A stretch of DNA of 64,000 nt from QHXM01 sp963697975. Lineage in GTDB: Bacteria > Acidobacteriota > Blastocatellia > Pyrinomonadales > Pyrinomonadaceae. Each line of letters begins with the position of its first letter. Position 1 is the first letter of the stretch. The translations under genes and the position numbers were made by a program. The DNA is taken from contig OY969111.1 in the NCBI GenBank assembly GCA_963697975.1, positions 992,001-1,056,000 on the forward strand. Reading direction: 5' to 3'. The notes under the pieces are model-generated. The model ran no database searches and was not told the origin of the DNA. It saw nothing but the letters and a program-made list of their open reading frames with translations. Positions 8,634-16,568 of the stretch are shown in pieces.

Positions 8634-9827
8634 TCATCCCGCTGCCACATTCGTCGTCCGGGCGATGCGTTCGATTATTGCCGCCGCCGCCAGTCGCGCG
8701 GCGCTGTCAGCTTCAAGCACGACCTCTAAATTTTCGACGGGCTTTGTCTTATGCCCGTCCATCACTTCTTCGATGACGCGCGGAATATCCGTCAGCGAAA
8801 TTCGCTCGTCCAGAAAAGCGCGCACGGCCTCTTCGTTCGCAGCGTTCATCGCGGCAGCAATCGTCCCGCCAATCCGCAACGCGCGATAAGCAAGCGCGAT
8901 GCAGGGGAAACGCTCCATGTCGGGCGCTTCAAAATGGAGCGTGGAAAGCTGTGTTAAATCGAGCGGCGGCAGTCCGCAAGGGTAACGCGCCGGATACGTC
9001 AGCGCGTACTGTATTGCATGACGCATATCCGTGACGCCCATCTGCGCTATACAAGAGCCGTCAACCAACTCGATCATCGAATGAACGACCGATTCGGGAT
9101 GAACGAGGATGTCTATCTTGTCCGCCTCGAAGCCGAAGAGCCAGTGCGCTTCGATAACTTCCAGGCCCTTGTTCATCAGCGTCGCCGAATCAATCGTGAT
9201 CTTCGCGCCCATCTGCCACGTCGGATGACGCATCGCCTCGCTGACAGTCGCCGTCTCCATCTCACTCGCGCTCTTCGTGCGAAACGGCCCGCCCGATGCC
9301 GTCAGCACCAGACGGCGCACATCCTCGCGCTTCTCGCCCTTCAGACACTGGTGCAGCGCGTTGTGCTCGGAATCTACAGGCAGAAGCTCCGCGCCGGATT
9401 TGGCAGCAACGCGCGTCATCAACTCGCCCGCCATCACGAGCGTCTCTTTGTTGGCGAGCGCCACGCGTTTGCCAGCTTCGAGCGCACGCAGGGTCGGGAC
9501 GAAACCCACCGCGCCGACAGTTGCGCTGACGATTGTATCCGCCTCCGTATGTGTGGCGACCTCGACCAGCCCCTCTTCACCGACGACGATGCGCGGCAAA
9601 TCCACATCGCGCTCGAACAATTTGGCGCGCAGTTGCCGTGCGTATTCTTCCGTCTCAACAGAAACAAGCAGAGGGAGATGACGCGCCACCTGTTCGGCTA
9701 ACAATCCTACGTTGCGCCCCGCGCCCAGCGCGACCACGCGAAACTCCCCTTCACCCAAAGACTCAACCACGCGCAAAGTGTTGCGCCCGATTGAGCCGGT
9801 CGAACCTAAGATTGAGATACCTTTCAT
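8634..9827 (-). CDS. dxr: 1-deoxy-D-xylulose-5-phosphate reductoisomerase
   Basis: Converts DXP to MEP with NADPH, the committed step of the MEP pathway. About 397 residues from the ATG at 9827; the codon six bases earlier is GTG and less likely. The N-terminal Rossmann motif is GSTGSIG, the substrate/metal region includes LPVDSEHNALHQ, and the catalytic-loop segment ALTYP and the family motif ATLMNKGLEVIEAH are present. Two heptad units (TGGTCAGTGGCCAGTG on the minus strand, 9831-9848) fill the gap to cdsA, with only 20 bases between the genes. Confidence 0.97.
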   Translation of the reverse strand: MKGISILGSTGSIGRNTLRVVESLGEGEFRVVALGAGRNVGLLAEQVARHLPLLVSVETEEYARQLRAKLFERDVDLPRIVVGEEGLVEVATHTEADTIVSATVGAVGFVPTLRALEAGKRVALANKETLVMAGELMTRVAAKSGAELLPVDSEHNALHQCLKGEKREDVRRLVLTASGGPFRTKSASEMETATVSEAMRHPTWQMGAKITIDSATLMNKGLEVIEAHWLFGFEADKIDILVHPESVVHSMIELVDGSCIAQMGVTDMRHAIQYALTYPARYPCGLPPLDLTQLSTLHFEAPDMERFPCIALAYRALRIGGTIAAAMNAANEEAVRAFLDERISLTDIPRVIEEVMDGHKTKPVENLEVVLEADSAARLAAAAIIERIARTTNVAAG

Positions 9828-9847
9828 AATCACTGGCCACTGACCAC

Positions 9848-10666
9848 TTATCCAAAGTACAGCCGTCCAAAATAGTAGAGGACGGGCGCGTTGAAGAGCA
9901 AGCTATCGAGGCGGTCAAGCAGGCCGCCGTGTCCGGGGAGAATCTGCGCCGCATCTTTCGCGCCAGCACCACGTTTTAGTGCGCTTTCCGTCAAATCTCC
10001 GAGCACGCCCAGAATATTCATGAGCGCCGCAAGCGGGAGCGCCAGTTTCAACGGCAGTTCCGGGAAAAACCAGTAGTGCGCGATTCCTCCCATCAAGAGA
10101 CTCGCCAGCATGCCTCCGATTGCGCCTTCCCAGGTCTTCCCCGGACTGATCCTGGGAGCAAGCTTGTGCCGACCAAAGGCGCGGCCAGTGTAATAAGCTC
10201 CCGTGTCAGACCCCATGATGACGAGGAAGAAAAAGCCCAGTAGGTGCGCCGCGCGCTGTTGCGTAAAACCCATTCGCACGGCGACGAGATGACCGCCGAG
10301 GTAGGCGACGTACATCACACCCAGCACGGTCGCGCCCACCGACGCAATCATGTTATCGAACGGAGCGCCGCGCAGCATCGCCGCCACCAGAGCAGCAATC
10401 GTCAAAGCGGGCAGGATGAACAGCAACAGCAGAGGAACTTCCGACGGCCTGTCAAAATAGAAGACCGTAAACAGCGCCGCCGCGCCCGCGAACCCGACGA
10501 CCACATCCGGCTTCAGTCCACGCCGCTTCGCCAGCAGCCAGAACTCGTAAAGCCCCAGCACCATCGCCGAGAGCGCCAGGGCCACAAATAAAGGCGCGAG
10601 CCACGAAATCAAGATTGAAGCGATGAGAACCGGAAGGACGATGAGCGCGGTGATGATTCGAGACAT
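9848..10666 (-). CDS. cdsA: Phosphatidate cytidylyltransferase
   Basis: Makes CDP-diacylglycerol from phosphatidate and CTP, the entry to bacterial phospholipids. A 272-residue polytopic membrane protein with about seven to eight helices. The family signature near the C-terminus is visible in KDAAQILPGHGGLLDRLDS, with the metal-binding Asp residues, and the preceding GRHKLAPRISPGKTWEG is also conserved. It sits between uppS and dxr in the usual order. Confidence 0.96.
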   Translation of the reverse strand: MSRIITALIVLPVLIASILISWLAPLFVALALSAMVLGLYEFWLLAKRRGLKPDVVVGFAGAAALFTVFYFDRPSEVPLLLLFILPALTIAALVAAMLRGAPFDNMIASVGATVLGVMYVAYLGGHLVAVRMGFTQQRAAHLLGFFFLVIMGSDTGAYYTGRAFGRHKLAPRISPGKTWEGAIGGMLASLLMGGIAHYWFFPELPLKLALPLAALMNILGVLGDLTESALKRGAGAKDAAQILPGHGGLLDRLDSLLFNAPVLYYFGRLYFG

Positions 10667-10673
10667 TTATTCA

Positions 10674-10742
10674 AGTGATAGGTGATGGGTGATAGGTGAT
10701 AAGAGAAAACAGGTTCTTACTTATCACCCATCACCTATCACT
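10674..10742. repeat. Heptad hairpin H6 (GTGATAG type)
   Basis: The left arm has four units (AGTGATAG, GTGATGG, GTGATAG, GTGATAA), the right arm TTATCACCCATCACCTATCAC. The loop is AGAGAAAACAGGTTCTTAC. It fills the cdsA-uppS gap completely. Other copies lie at 11624, 15417 and 24559. Confidence 0.92.
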
Positions 10743-10747
10743 CCTTT

Positions 10748-11539
10748 TCATTTCGCATTTGCTACCAGCTTGAGACCGCCAAAGCGACGGTCGCGCCGCT
10801 GGAAATCAAGGATGGCTTCAAGGAGTTGTGTGCGGCGAAAATCCGGCCAGAGAGTTTCGGTCACATAAATCTCGCTGTAGGCCGTTTGCCAGAGCAGGAA
10901 GTTTGAAAGGCGCATCTCGCCGCTGGTGCGAACCAATAGATCAAGCTCCGGCAAGCCGCGCGTATAAAGTTCGCGCTCAAGTCTCTCTTCCGTCAACTCA
11001 TCTGCGCTTTTCCCTTCGGCCAACAGATGCCGCATGGCGGCGCGCACGGCGTCAACAATCTCCGCCCGCCCGCCGTAATTCAAAGCGACGCTCAAGACCA
11101 TGCCGGTGTTCCCGGCTGTGCGCTCGGTCGCCCTGTCAATTTCGCGCCGCACGTTTTCCGCGAGCGAGTCGGTGCGCCCGATGGCCTGAAAGCGTATGTG
11201 CTGCCGGTCAATCTCGTCTATTTCGAGACGAATGTAACGTCTGAGCATACGCATCAGCGCATCAACTTCAAGACGCGGGCGCTTCCAGTTTTCCGTCGAG
11301 AAAGCGTAGAGCGTGAGCGCCTGAAGGCCCAGCCGCGCGCCTGTGTCAACCGCCGCGCGAACGGCTTCAACGCCCGCGCGATGACCCGCGATGCGAGGCT
11401 GTCCGCGAAGCGCCGCCCAGCGCCCGTTGCCGTCCATGATGACGGCCACGTGGCGCGGCAGACGATCCCAGACGATGCTCGCCAGCAACGTCTCGTCGCG
11501 CGTCCCCTTCTTTACAACTGTCGCGAAATCCGCGAGCAT
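10748..11539 (-). CDS. uppS: Undecaprenyl diphosphate synthase (cis-prenyltransferase)
   Basis: Adds isopentenyl units in cis to farnesyl-PP to make the C55 lipid carrier for peptidoglycan. Length 263 residues. The family motifs are HVAVIMDGNGRWA (catalytic Asp), AGHRAGVEAVR, LYAFSTENWKRP, and the C-terminal DLLVRTSGEMRLSNFLLWQ with SEIYVTETLWPDF. The N-terminal 27 residues precede the conserved core and may belong to a longer start than used. It uses isoprenoid products of the neighbouring dxr and ispG. Confidence 0.96.
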   Translation of the reverse strand: MLADFATVVKKGTRDETLLASIVWDRLPRHVAVIMDGNGRWAALRGQPRIAGHRAGVEAVRAAVDTGARLGLQALTLYAFSTENWKRPRLEVDALMRMLRRYIRLEIDEIDRQHIRFQAIGRTDSLAENVRREIDRATERTAGNTGMVLSVALNYGGRAEIVDAVRAAMRHLLAEGKSADELTEERLERELYTRGLPELDLLVRTSGEMRLSNFLLWQTAYSEIYVTETLWPDFRRTQLLEAILDFQRRDRRFGGLKLVANAK

Positions 11540-11623
11540 CGCAATTCTTCCACGTCCTTGATTTACTTTAACGTCAGCCGCTGAATCTTAATCTCCGCAT
11601 ACGCCGCAACGCAAACTGAAAAA

Positions 11624-11698
11624 GCAGTGATGGGTGATGGGTGATAAAGGAAAGCAACTTGTCTTTCCTATCACCTATCACCTATTACCTATCACTGC
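11624..11698. repeat. Heptad hairpin H7 (GTGATAG type)
   Basis: The arms are GCAGTGATGGGTGATGGGTGAT and ATCACCTATCACCTATTACC; the loop is AAAGGAAAGCAACTTGTCTTT. The TGA stop of truA (11692-11694) is part of the right arm. Confidence 0.9.
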
Positions 11699-12450
11699 TC
11701 TTCGTAATCCACGCTGACCAGTGTCAGGCCGTGCGCGGGGGCGGTTGCGCCGACGAGCGAGCGGTCTTGAGTTTTTATCGCGTGCGTGATGATGCCCTCT
11801 TTCATTTCTCCACGACCGATGGAGAGCAGCGTGCCAGCGATGGAGCGCACCATGTAGCGCAGGAATCCGTCGGCGCTTGTCCTGATTTCGATGAGCCGCC
11901 CGCGCCCGCGCTCGTCCATTAGCTCCGTCACTTCCAATGCGGTGATAGTTCTAGCGCGCGTTGTCGTGTCCGACTGCGCCGCAGAAAAAGCAGTCCAATC
12001 ATGTTCACCCAAGAAAAGCCCTCCGGCCTTTCGCATTCGTTCGATATCCAGCCGCCGCGCTTCGTGCAGCGCATAACGACTCCAGAAAGGCGACATTACG
12101 GGCGCATTGAAGATTCTATAGACGTAAGTTTTTCCACGCGCCGAATAACGAGCATGAAAATCCTCGGGAACTGTCGCAGCTTCGATGATGCGCACATCGC
12201 GTGGCAGATTCCCGTTAATCGCGCCGAGCAGTTTATCGGGCGCGAACTCACGATTGAGATGAAAGCTCGCCACCTGCCCCTCGGCATGAACGCCCGCATC
12301 CGTCCGCCCCGACCCATGCACGACAACCGCGCTTCCCTCAAGCAGCGTTACGACGCGCATCAACTCGCCCTGCACCGTGCGCTCCGCACCCTGCACCTGC
12401 CAGCCATGAAAATCCGTGCCGTCGTACTGAAGCGTCAACTTGTAATTCAT
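11692..12450 (-). CDS. truA: tRNA pseudouridine(38-40) synthase
   Basis: Converts uridines 38-40 of the tRNA anticodon arm to pseudouridine. Length 252 residues. The catalytic Asp is in GSGRTDAGVHAEGQ (about residue 52). Other family motifs are LQYDGTDFHGWQ at the N-terminus and the FLRYMVRSIAGTLLSIGRGE region in the C-terminal half. Its stop codon is supplied by the GTGATAG repeat downstream, and a GTCAGTG hairpin lies directly upstream of its ATG. Confidence 0.96.
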   Translation of the reverse strand: MNYKLTLQYDGTDFHGWQVQGAERTVQGELMRVVTLLEGSAVVVHGSGRTDAGVHAEGQVASFHLNREFAPDKLLGAINGNLPRDVRIIEAATVPEDFHARYSARGKTYVYRIFNAPVMSPFWSRYALHEARRLDIERMRKAGGLFLGEHDWTAFSAAQSDTTTRARTITALEVTELMDERGRGRLIEIRTSADGFLRYMVRSIAGTLLSIGRGEMKEGIITHAIKTQDRSLVGATAPAHGLTLVSVDYEEQ

Positions 12451-12455
12451 AAAAA

Positions 12456-12544
12456 AGTGGTCAGTGGTCAGTGGTCAGTGGTCAGTTAAAAGAAAAAGCT
12501 CGGCAATGCTAGTCGCTTGTTCTTAACTGACCACTGACCACTGA
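12456..12544. repeat. Heptad hairpin H10 (GTCAGTG type)
   Basis: The left arm is four tandem GGTCAGT units, the right arm ACTGACCACTGACCACTG. The loop has AAAAGAAAAAGC and GCTTGTTCTT. It lies between pyrE and truA. Other copies: 14004, 25527 (interrupted), 48731, 49151. Confidence 0.92.
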
Positions 12545-13120
12545 TTACTGCTTTCGGCTTCCCGGCTTGATGGCCTCTTCGCCGCGCGCGCAGGCTTCGC
12601 AGGCGGTGGGCGCGATGGCAGGCACGTCCAGAGTGGCGAGGGCAACACGCGGGACGCCGACATCTGCGCGCCCCGAAGAACGATCAATGATCGAAGCCGC
12701 GCCGACGACTCGTGCGCCCGCATTACGCAACGTCTCGACGGTCTCGCGCGTAGAGCCTCCGGTCGTGATGACATCTTCGACAACGAGGACGCTCTCGCCT
12801 GAGCGGACGGTGAAGCCACGCCGTAGTGTCATCTGGCCCGCAGCGTCGCGCTCGGTCCAGATGAATCTCGCGCCGAGTGCGCGGGCGACTTCGTAGCCAA
12901 TTATCAATCCACCAATCGCGGGCGCGACGACTGTCTCAATTCGCTCGTCGCGGAATTGTTCGGCAAGGGCGCTGCCGAAACGCGTGGCTTCCGCCGGATG
13001 TTGCAGGAGCAGCGCGCACTGCAAATAGTTTGGGCTGTGCAATCCGCTCGACAAAACAAAGTGGCCTTCGAGCAGTGCGCCCGTTCGCCTGAATCTTTCG
13101 ATGACTTCTTCGGCTCGCAA
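12545..13120 (-). CDS. pyrE: Orotate phosphoribosyltransferase
   Basis: Joins orotate to PRPP to make OMP in pyrimidine synthesis. The PRPP-binding motif VLVVEDVITTGGST is near residue 115-128, and the N-terminal GALLEGHFVLSSGLHSP is typical. The frame stays open upstream to 13345, but those residues are unlike the family. The TTG at 13120 is chosen because GAGGT lies seven bases upstream on the minus strand and it gives 191 residues, the normal length. The C-terminus has two Cys (CEACARG). The divergent gene on the other strand starts only about 52 bp away, so the two must share a very short control region. Confidence 0.93.
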   Translation of the reverse strand: MRAEEVIERFRRTGALLEGHFVLSSGLHSPNYLQCALLLQHPAEATRFGSALAEQFRDERIETVVAPAIGGLIIGYEVARALGARFIWTERDAAGQMTLRRGFTVRSGESVLVVEDVITTGGSTRETVETLRNAGARVVGAASIIDRSSGRADVGVPRVALATLDVPAIAPTACEACARGEEAIKPGSRKQ

Positions 13121-13172
13121 AATCGTTACCTCATTTCCAAAACTTGCACGGCGCGCGTTACAATGTCGCGCA

Positions 13173-13997
13173 ATGCTTTTCGAGCGGCGCAATCTGGTTT
13201 CCAATTCCGTTCTCGTGCAGGAGACTATCGAGATGCTGCGCGTGTGCGGCGGGCGCGCTCCTGCCGCAGACATCGCCGATCTCGTGCTCAAACTCCCGGA
13301 CCTCGAAGCGGAGATTGCAGCCATGCTCGTCGCCGATCTCATCAAGGACGATCATCGTCTACAGCTTCGAGAAAATTCAATCATCGAACTCGATTGTGAA
13401 AACGTCGAAGCGCGCCAACTCTTTGAGACGGACTTCGTAGTCGTTGACGTTGAAACGACGGGGGCGAAGACGCCGCCCGGTCGCGTCACGGAGATTGGGG
13501 CTTATCGCGTCAGCCGGGGACGTATCGTCGCCGAGTTCCAGACGCTGGTCAACCCGGAAACAATCATCCCACCCTTCATCGTCCAGCTCACGGGAATCAC
13601 CAACGAGATGGTCAAAGACGCGCCCATCTTTGCGGACGTGGCGCACGACTGGCTCGACTTCGCGGACGAATCCGTGCTGGTCGCGCACAACTCGCCCTTT
13701 GACGTGCGCTTTTTGAACCACGAGATTTCGCGCGTCTTTCCCGGACGAAGGATGATTAACACGCACCTCTGCACGGTCAAGCTCTCGCGCCGCATCTTTC
13801 CGGGGCTGCTCAATTACAGGCTGCACACCGTCGCGGAGCATTTTGAAATCCAGATTCTCAATCGTCATCGCGCGGCAGACGACGCGCTCGCCACCGCCGA
13901 AATCTTCCTCAGAATGCTCGACCGCCTCAACCAGCACGGCGTGCGCGACGTGGCCGGAGCGCGTCTCTTCAGTTTCAACCCGAACGGCGATTGCTGA
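13173..13997 (+). CDS. DnaQ-family 3'-5' exonuclease with N-terminal extension
   Basis: About 274 residues from the ATG at 13173. Residues about 85-255 are a DEDDh exonuclease: ExoI VVVDVETTGAKT, ExoII LVAHNSPFDVRF, ExoIII HRAADDALATAEIF. This fits DNA polymerase III epsilon or a related proofreading/RNase-T-like exonuclease. The N-terminal 80 residues (ETIEMLRVCGGRAPAADIADLV) look like a small helical, possibly winged-helix, domain not found in ordinary DnaQ. It is divergent from pyrE and followed by a heptad hairpin six bases after its stop. Whether it is the replicative epsilon subunit or an accessory exonuclease cannot be decided here. Confidence 0.88.
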   Translation: MLFERRNLVSNSVLVQETIEMLRVCGGRAPAADIADLVLKLPDLEAEIAAMLVADLIKDDHRLQLRENSIIELDCENVEARQLFETDFVVVDVETTGAKTPPGRVTEIGAYRVSRGRIVAEFQTLVNPETIIPPFIVQLTGITNEMVKDAPIFADVAHDWLDFADESVLVAHNSPFDVRFLNHEISRVFPGRRMINTHLCTVKLSRRIFPGLLNYRLHTVAEHFEIQILNRHRAADDALATAEIFLRMLDRLNQHGVRDVAGARLFSFNPNGDC

Positions 13998-14003
13998 GAA
14001 AAA

Positions 14004-14092
14004 AGTGGTCAGTGGTCAGTGGTCAGTGGTCAGTTAAAGACAAAAGCTCAATGCTACTTATCGCTCTTGTTCTTACTGACCACTGACCACTG
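14004..14092. repeat. Heptad hairpin H11 (GTCAGTG type)
   Basis: Lies between convergent genes. The arms are four GGTCAGT units and ACTGACCACTGACCACTG; the loop has AAAGACAAAAGC and GCTCTTGTTCTT. Its right arm encodes the last residues (AVVSGQ) and stop of the VTT protein on the minus strand. Confidence 0.92.
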
Positions 14093-14690
14093 CTTTCTTG
14101 CGCCACAATTTTCGCCCGACAAACATCAGAATAATGAGCAAGGCCAGCCCCAGCCCGATCCAGGGGAAATACTGTTTGAATAAAATGTCCGCTTGATCGC
14201 CGTAATGCACCGCCAGATAACCTTCTAACAGGAAACGAACGGCGCGTCCCACTGCGATGGCGATGGCGAAGCGCACGACGTTTAGTCCGAAGACGCCGCT
14301 GGAAATGACAAACAACTTGAAGGGAAAGGGCGGAGGCAGGATTGAGGCGACCAGAACCGAGAGCACGTCGTAGCGGTCAATCAAACCTTTGACGCGCTCC
14401 TGCTTGCTTTCGGAAAAGCGTTCGAGGGCGCGGCGTCCGGCTTTGCGGGAGATGTAATAGAGAATCACGCACCCGGCGACAGAGCCGAGCGTGGCCGCCG
14501 CCGCGTAGATCAGCATCCACGAGGGATGCTGAATCGTCAGCAGAATCATCACGACATCCGCCCCGCCGGGCAAAGGAATCAGGGCCGAATCCAGCAGCGC
14601 GATGGCGAACAGCCCGAACGGGCCATAAGCGAGTAGAAAATCTTTGACGTGCGTCAGACCATTTATAATCTTGTACCAGAGCCAATTCAA
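14073..14690 (-). CDS. VTT-domain (DedA/YqaA-like) membrane protein 1
   Basis: About 205 residues with four to five membrane helices. It carries the VTT/SNARE-associated domain pattern: an N-terminal re-entrant segment with IPLPGGADVVMILL, and a central GSVAGCVILYYISRKAGR followed by SILPPPFPFKLF with the conserved Pro-rich turn. DedA relatives affect membrane potential, lipid carrier recycling or phospholipid scrambling; the exact role here is unknown. The first possible start in the frame is TTG at 14690, as the preceding codons run into TAA. The C-terminal AVVSGQ is encoded by a heptad repeat. A paralogue lies directly upstream (14727-15410), giving a tandem pair. Confidence 0.88.
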   Translation of the reverse strand: MNWLWYKIINGLTHVKDFLLAYGPFGLFAIALLDSALIPLPGGADVVMILLTIQHPSWMLIYAAAATLGSVAGCVILYYISRKAGRRALERFSESKQERVKGLIDRYDVLSVLVASILPPPFPFKLFVISSGVFGLNVVRFAIAIAVGRAVRFLLEGYLAVHYGDQADILFKQYFPWIGLGLALLIILMFVGRKLWRKKAVVSGQ

Positions 14691-14726
14691 AACTGATTAT
14701 CAATTCCTTCCGCCGACAAATACAGG

Positions 14727-15410
14727 CTAATCCAACATTGTCTCCGAAGCAGCGTCGCTCACGACATTCCTCTGCCTGCGCTGGAGAATTAAATAGGTAA
14801 TCAGACCGATGAGACAAACGCCGATGACGATGGCTAAGATAGTGAAGCCATAGTTCTTGATAAAATCCAGCACCGTTTTGCCATAAAAGACCGCGAGCGT
14901 TCCTTCGATGTAATACCTGAGCGAGCGCGCGATCATGATGGTGATGATGAATCGCCAGCGCGGGTATTCGAGCGCGCCTGCGGTCGCCACGAAAATCTTG
15001 AAAGGCATCGGCGGCGGCAAGAGCGCGGGAACAGCCAGAGCCAGAAAGCCGAAGCGTGCGTAGGTTCGCTCGACCCGCTCAAGATGCTCGGCGCGAAAAC
15101 GCTTACGCAGCACCGCCTGTCCACCGCGCCTGATGATCGTGTAGAGCAACAGACATCCAAGCACAGACCCGGCGGCGGCGAACAGCGGGAAGTAAAAGAC
15201 TTCATAGGGCGCGTTGGCGCACCTCATCACCACCAGATAGTCGTTGATTTCGGGAAGCGAGAGCAGCGAAGAATCGAGCGCGCCGATAATCACCATCGAA
15301 GGCCCGGCAACATAAATCGGCACGCCGATAACAAACTGTTCGAGCCACTGAACGACGGCACCGAACGTTTGATTGAGCCAGTAAAGAGCGGAGTGCAGCC
15401 AGTCGAACAT
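14727..15410 (-). CDS. VTT-domain (DedA/YqaA-like) membrane protein 2
   Basis: A 227-residue paralogue of the downstream gene, with the same order of elements: a hydrophobic start, the loop segment ALDSSLLSLPEINDYLVVM, GSVLGCLLLYTIIRRGG, a basic linker (RKRFRAEHLERVERTYARFG), PALLPPPMPFKIFVATAG, and a last helix near TILAIVIGVCLIGLI. It probably acts in the same membrane process as its neighbour; the 36-bp gap suggests cotranscription. The basic Arg-rich linker faces the cytoplasm by the positive-inside rule. Confidence 0.88.
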   Translation of the reverse strand: MFDWLHSALYWLNQTFGAVVQWLEQFVIGVPIYVAGPSMVIIGALDSSLLSLPEINDYLVVMRCANAPYEVFYFPLFAAAGSVLGCLLLYTIIRRGGQAVLRKRFRAEHLERVERTYARFGFLALAVPALLPPPMPFKIFVATAGALEYPRWRFIITIMIARSLRYYIEGTLAVFYGKTVLDFIKNYGFTILAIVIGVCLIGLITYLILQRRQRNVVSDAASETMLD

Positions 15411-15416
15411 AATTCA

Positions 15417-15488
15417 AGTGATAGGTGATAAGTGATAGGTGATAGGAAAACGCTTTCTCTTATCACCCATCACTTATCACCTATCACT
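15417..15488. repeat. Heptad hairpin H8 (GTGATAG type)
   Basis: The arms are AGTGATAGGTGATAAGTGAT and ATCACTTATCACCTATCACT; the loop is AGGAAAACGCTTTCTCTT. It fills the gap between the VTT pair and the outer-membrane protein gene. Confidence 0.92.
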
Positions 15489-15491
15489 GCT

Positions 15492-16358
15492 CTATTTCAC
15501 TGGAGCGAAAACGACGGGCGTGTCGTAAGTGACGCCGAAGGTGACGCCGGAGCGGGGGCTGAAATCTGTTAGCCCGGCGATGCCTGCGAAATCGAAGCGC
15601 AGGCCCGCAGCCTTGATCTGCATGCCCAGACGCGCTTCCGACAGGGACTCTGTGCCGAGCGGCGCGGTTCCCCGGCGCGTGCTGGCGCGCCCGTTGATCT
15701 CGCCTGCGAAGCTGATGTGTTTATTAAGACGAATGATGCTGGCGATGCCGTAAAGCAGGACATCGTTCTGCGTGAAGCGTTCGAGCGGCGCGGTCAGGAT
15801 TCCCAGGCCCAGATTGCCGAACGTGTTGACGCGCCCGTCACGTCCAAACTTTTTACCGATGAGCACCGTGCCGTAAGCGTTAATCTGATTGAGGCCGACG
15901 CCGCGCGCCTCGTTCGAATTGGGAAGCTGCACGCCGAAGCGGAAGCCGAGTGATGGGCCATGCCGCGTCTCGTTGCGCAGCTTGATCTTGGTCGAAAGCG
16001 TGAAATCGCCCGTGTCGTTGGTCGAAGACGTGCCCGCAGTAAAATCCAGCGGAATCGGTGACGGCACTGTGATGGAGTTGACGCTCAGGACATTCTGCAC
16101 CACGCCGTCAATTTGAAACTCGACGTTTGGCGAGAGTCCGACGTTGATGCCGATGACGCCGACGCGCGTCAAATCGCCCGTCAGCCCGGAGAGCGGAAAC
16201 TTCGCGTTCTGCACGAAATCAATGCCCGCCTCGATTCTGAGCGTGCCCGGCGGAATAATATCCACGTCTTCCGTCAGCAACGGGCGTTGCTGCGCGCTCG
16301 CGCTCAATGCGGAGAGCAAGAAGACGAGCAACGCGCATCTGGCATGTGACATTCGCAT
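15492..16358 (-). CDS. Secreted beta-barrel-like outer-membrane protein
   Basis: A 288-residue protein with a clear signal peptide (CALLVFLLSALSASA, then QQRPLLTEDVDIIPPGTLRIEAG). The rest alternates polar and hydrophobic residues in many short beta strands with Gly/Asn turns and ends in a barrel-like strand (TFGVTYDTPVVFAPVK). This fits the family loosely named MetA-pathway-of-phenol-degradation or transporter-type outer-membrane proteins. No substrate can be named. A strand-by-strand prediction would suggest roughly a dozen strands. Confidence 0.72.
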   Translation of the reverse strand: MRMSHARCALLVFLLSALSASAQQRPLLTEDVDIIPPGTLRIEAGIDFVQNAKFPLSGLTGDLTRVGVIGINVGLSPNVEFQIDGVVQNVLSVNSITVPSPIPLDFTAGTSSTNDTGDFTLSTKIKLRNETRHGPSLGFRFGVQLPNSNEARGVGLNQINAYGTVLIGKKFGRDGRVNTFGNLGLGILTAPLERFTQNDVLLYGIASIIRLNKHISFAGEINGRASTRRGTAPLGTESLSEARLGMQIKAAGLRFDFAGIAGLTDFSPRSGVTFGVTYDTPVVFAPVK

Positions 16359-16447
16359 GAGCTTGATAATGATTGACGCGATCTTTTCGGAAAATGAAAC
16401 TACGGCGCGGATTGTAGCGGCACAGACGAGGCAACGTCAACGAAAGC

Positions 16448-16560
16448 ATGTAGGACAGGCATTCCTGCCTGTCATTGAGCGCGCAAGCGCGAATATTCTG
16501 TTAACGGAAACTATGAGCGTGCTGGCGCACGCTTGACAGGCAGGAATGCCTGTCCTACAT
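16448..16560. repeat. Long nested palindrome H21 (GACAGGCATTCCTGCCTGTC type)
   Basis: Outer arms of about 27 bp (TGTAGGACAGGCATTCCTGC on the left, exact inverse on the right ending at 16560) enclose about 60 bp. Each arm is itself a small hairpin (GACAGGC-ATTCCT-GCCTGTC). It lies immediately before the aldehyde dehydrogenase start, so it could affect its expression. A structural relative is at 58705-58767. Confidence 0.9.
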
Positions 16561-16568
16561 CATCAATT

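Noticed and set aside
9018..9701. 227-codon plus-strand frame
   Set aside because: Antisense to dxr, with His/Arg-rich composition typical of a shadow frame.
12456..12544. Tandem direct repeats that could be taken for a CRISPR array
   Set aside because: The units are only 7 bp, adjoin without spacers, and are paired with an inverse arm; no cas gene is nearby.
13121..13345. Upstream extension of the pyrE frame
   Set aside because: The residues are not OPRT-like, overlap the divergent exonuclease gene, and the TTG at 13120 has a good ribosome binding site.
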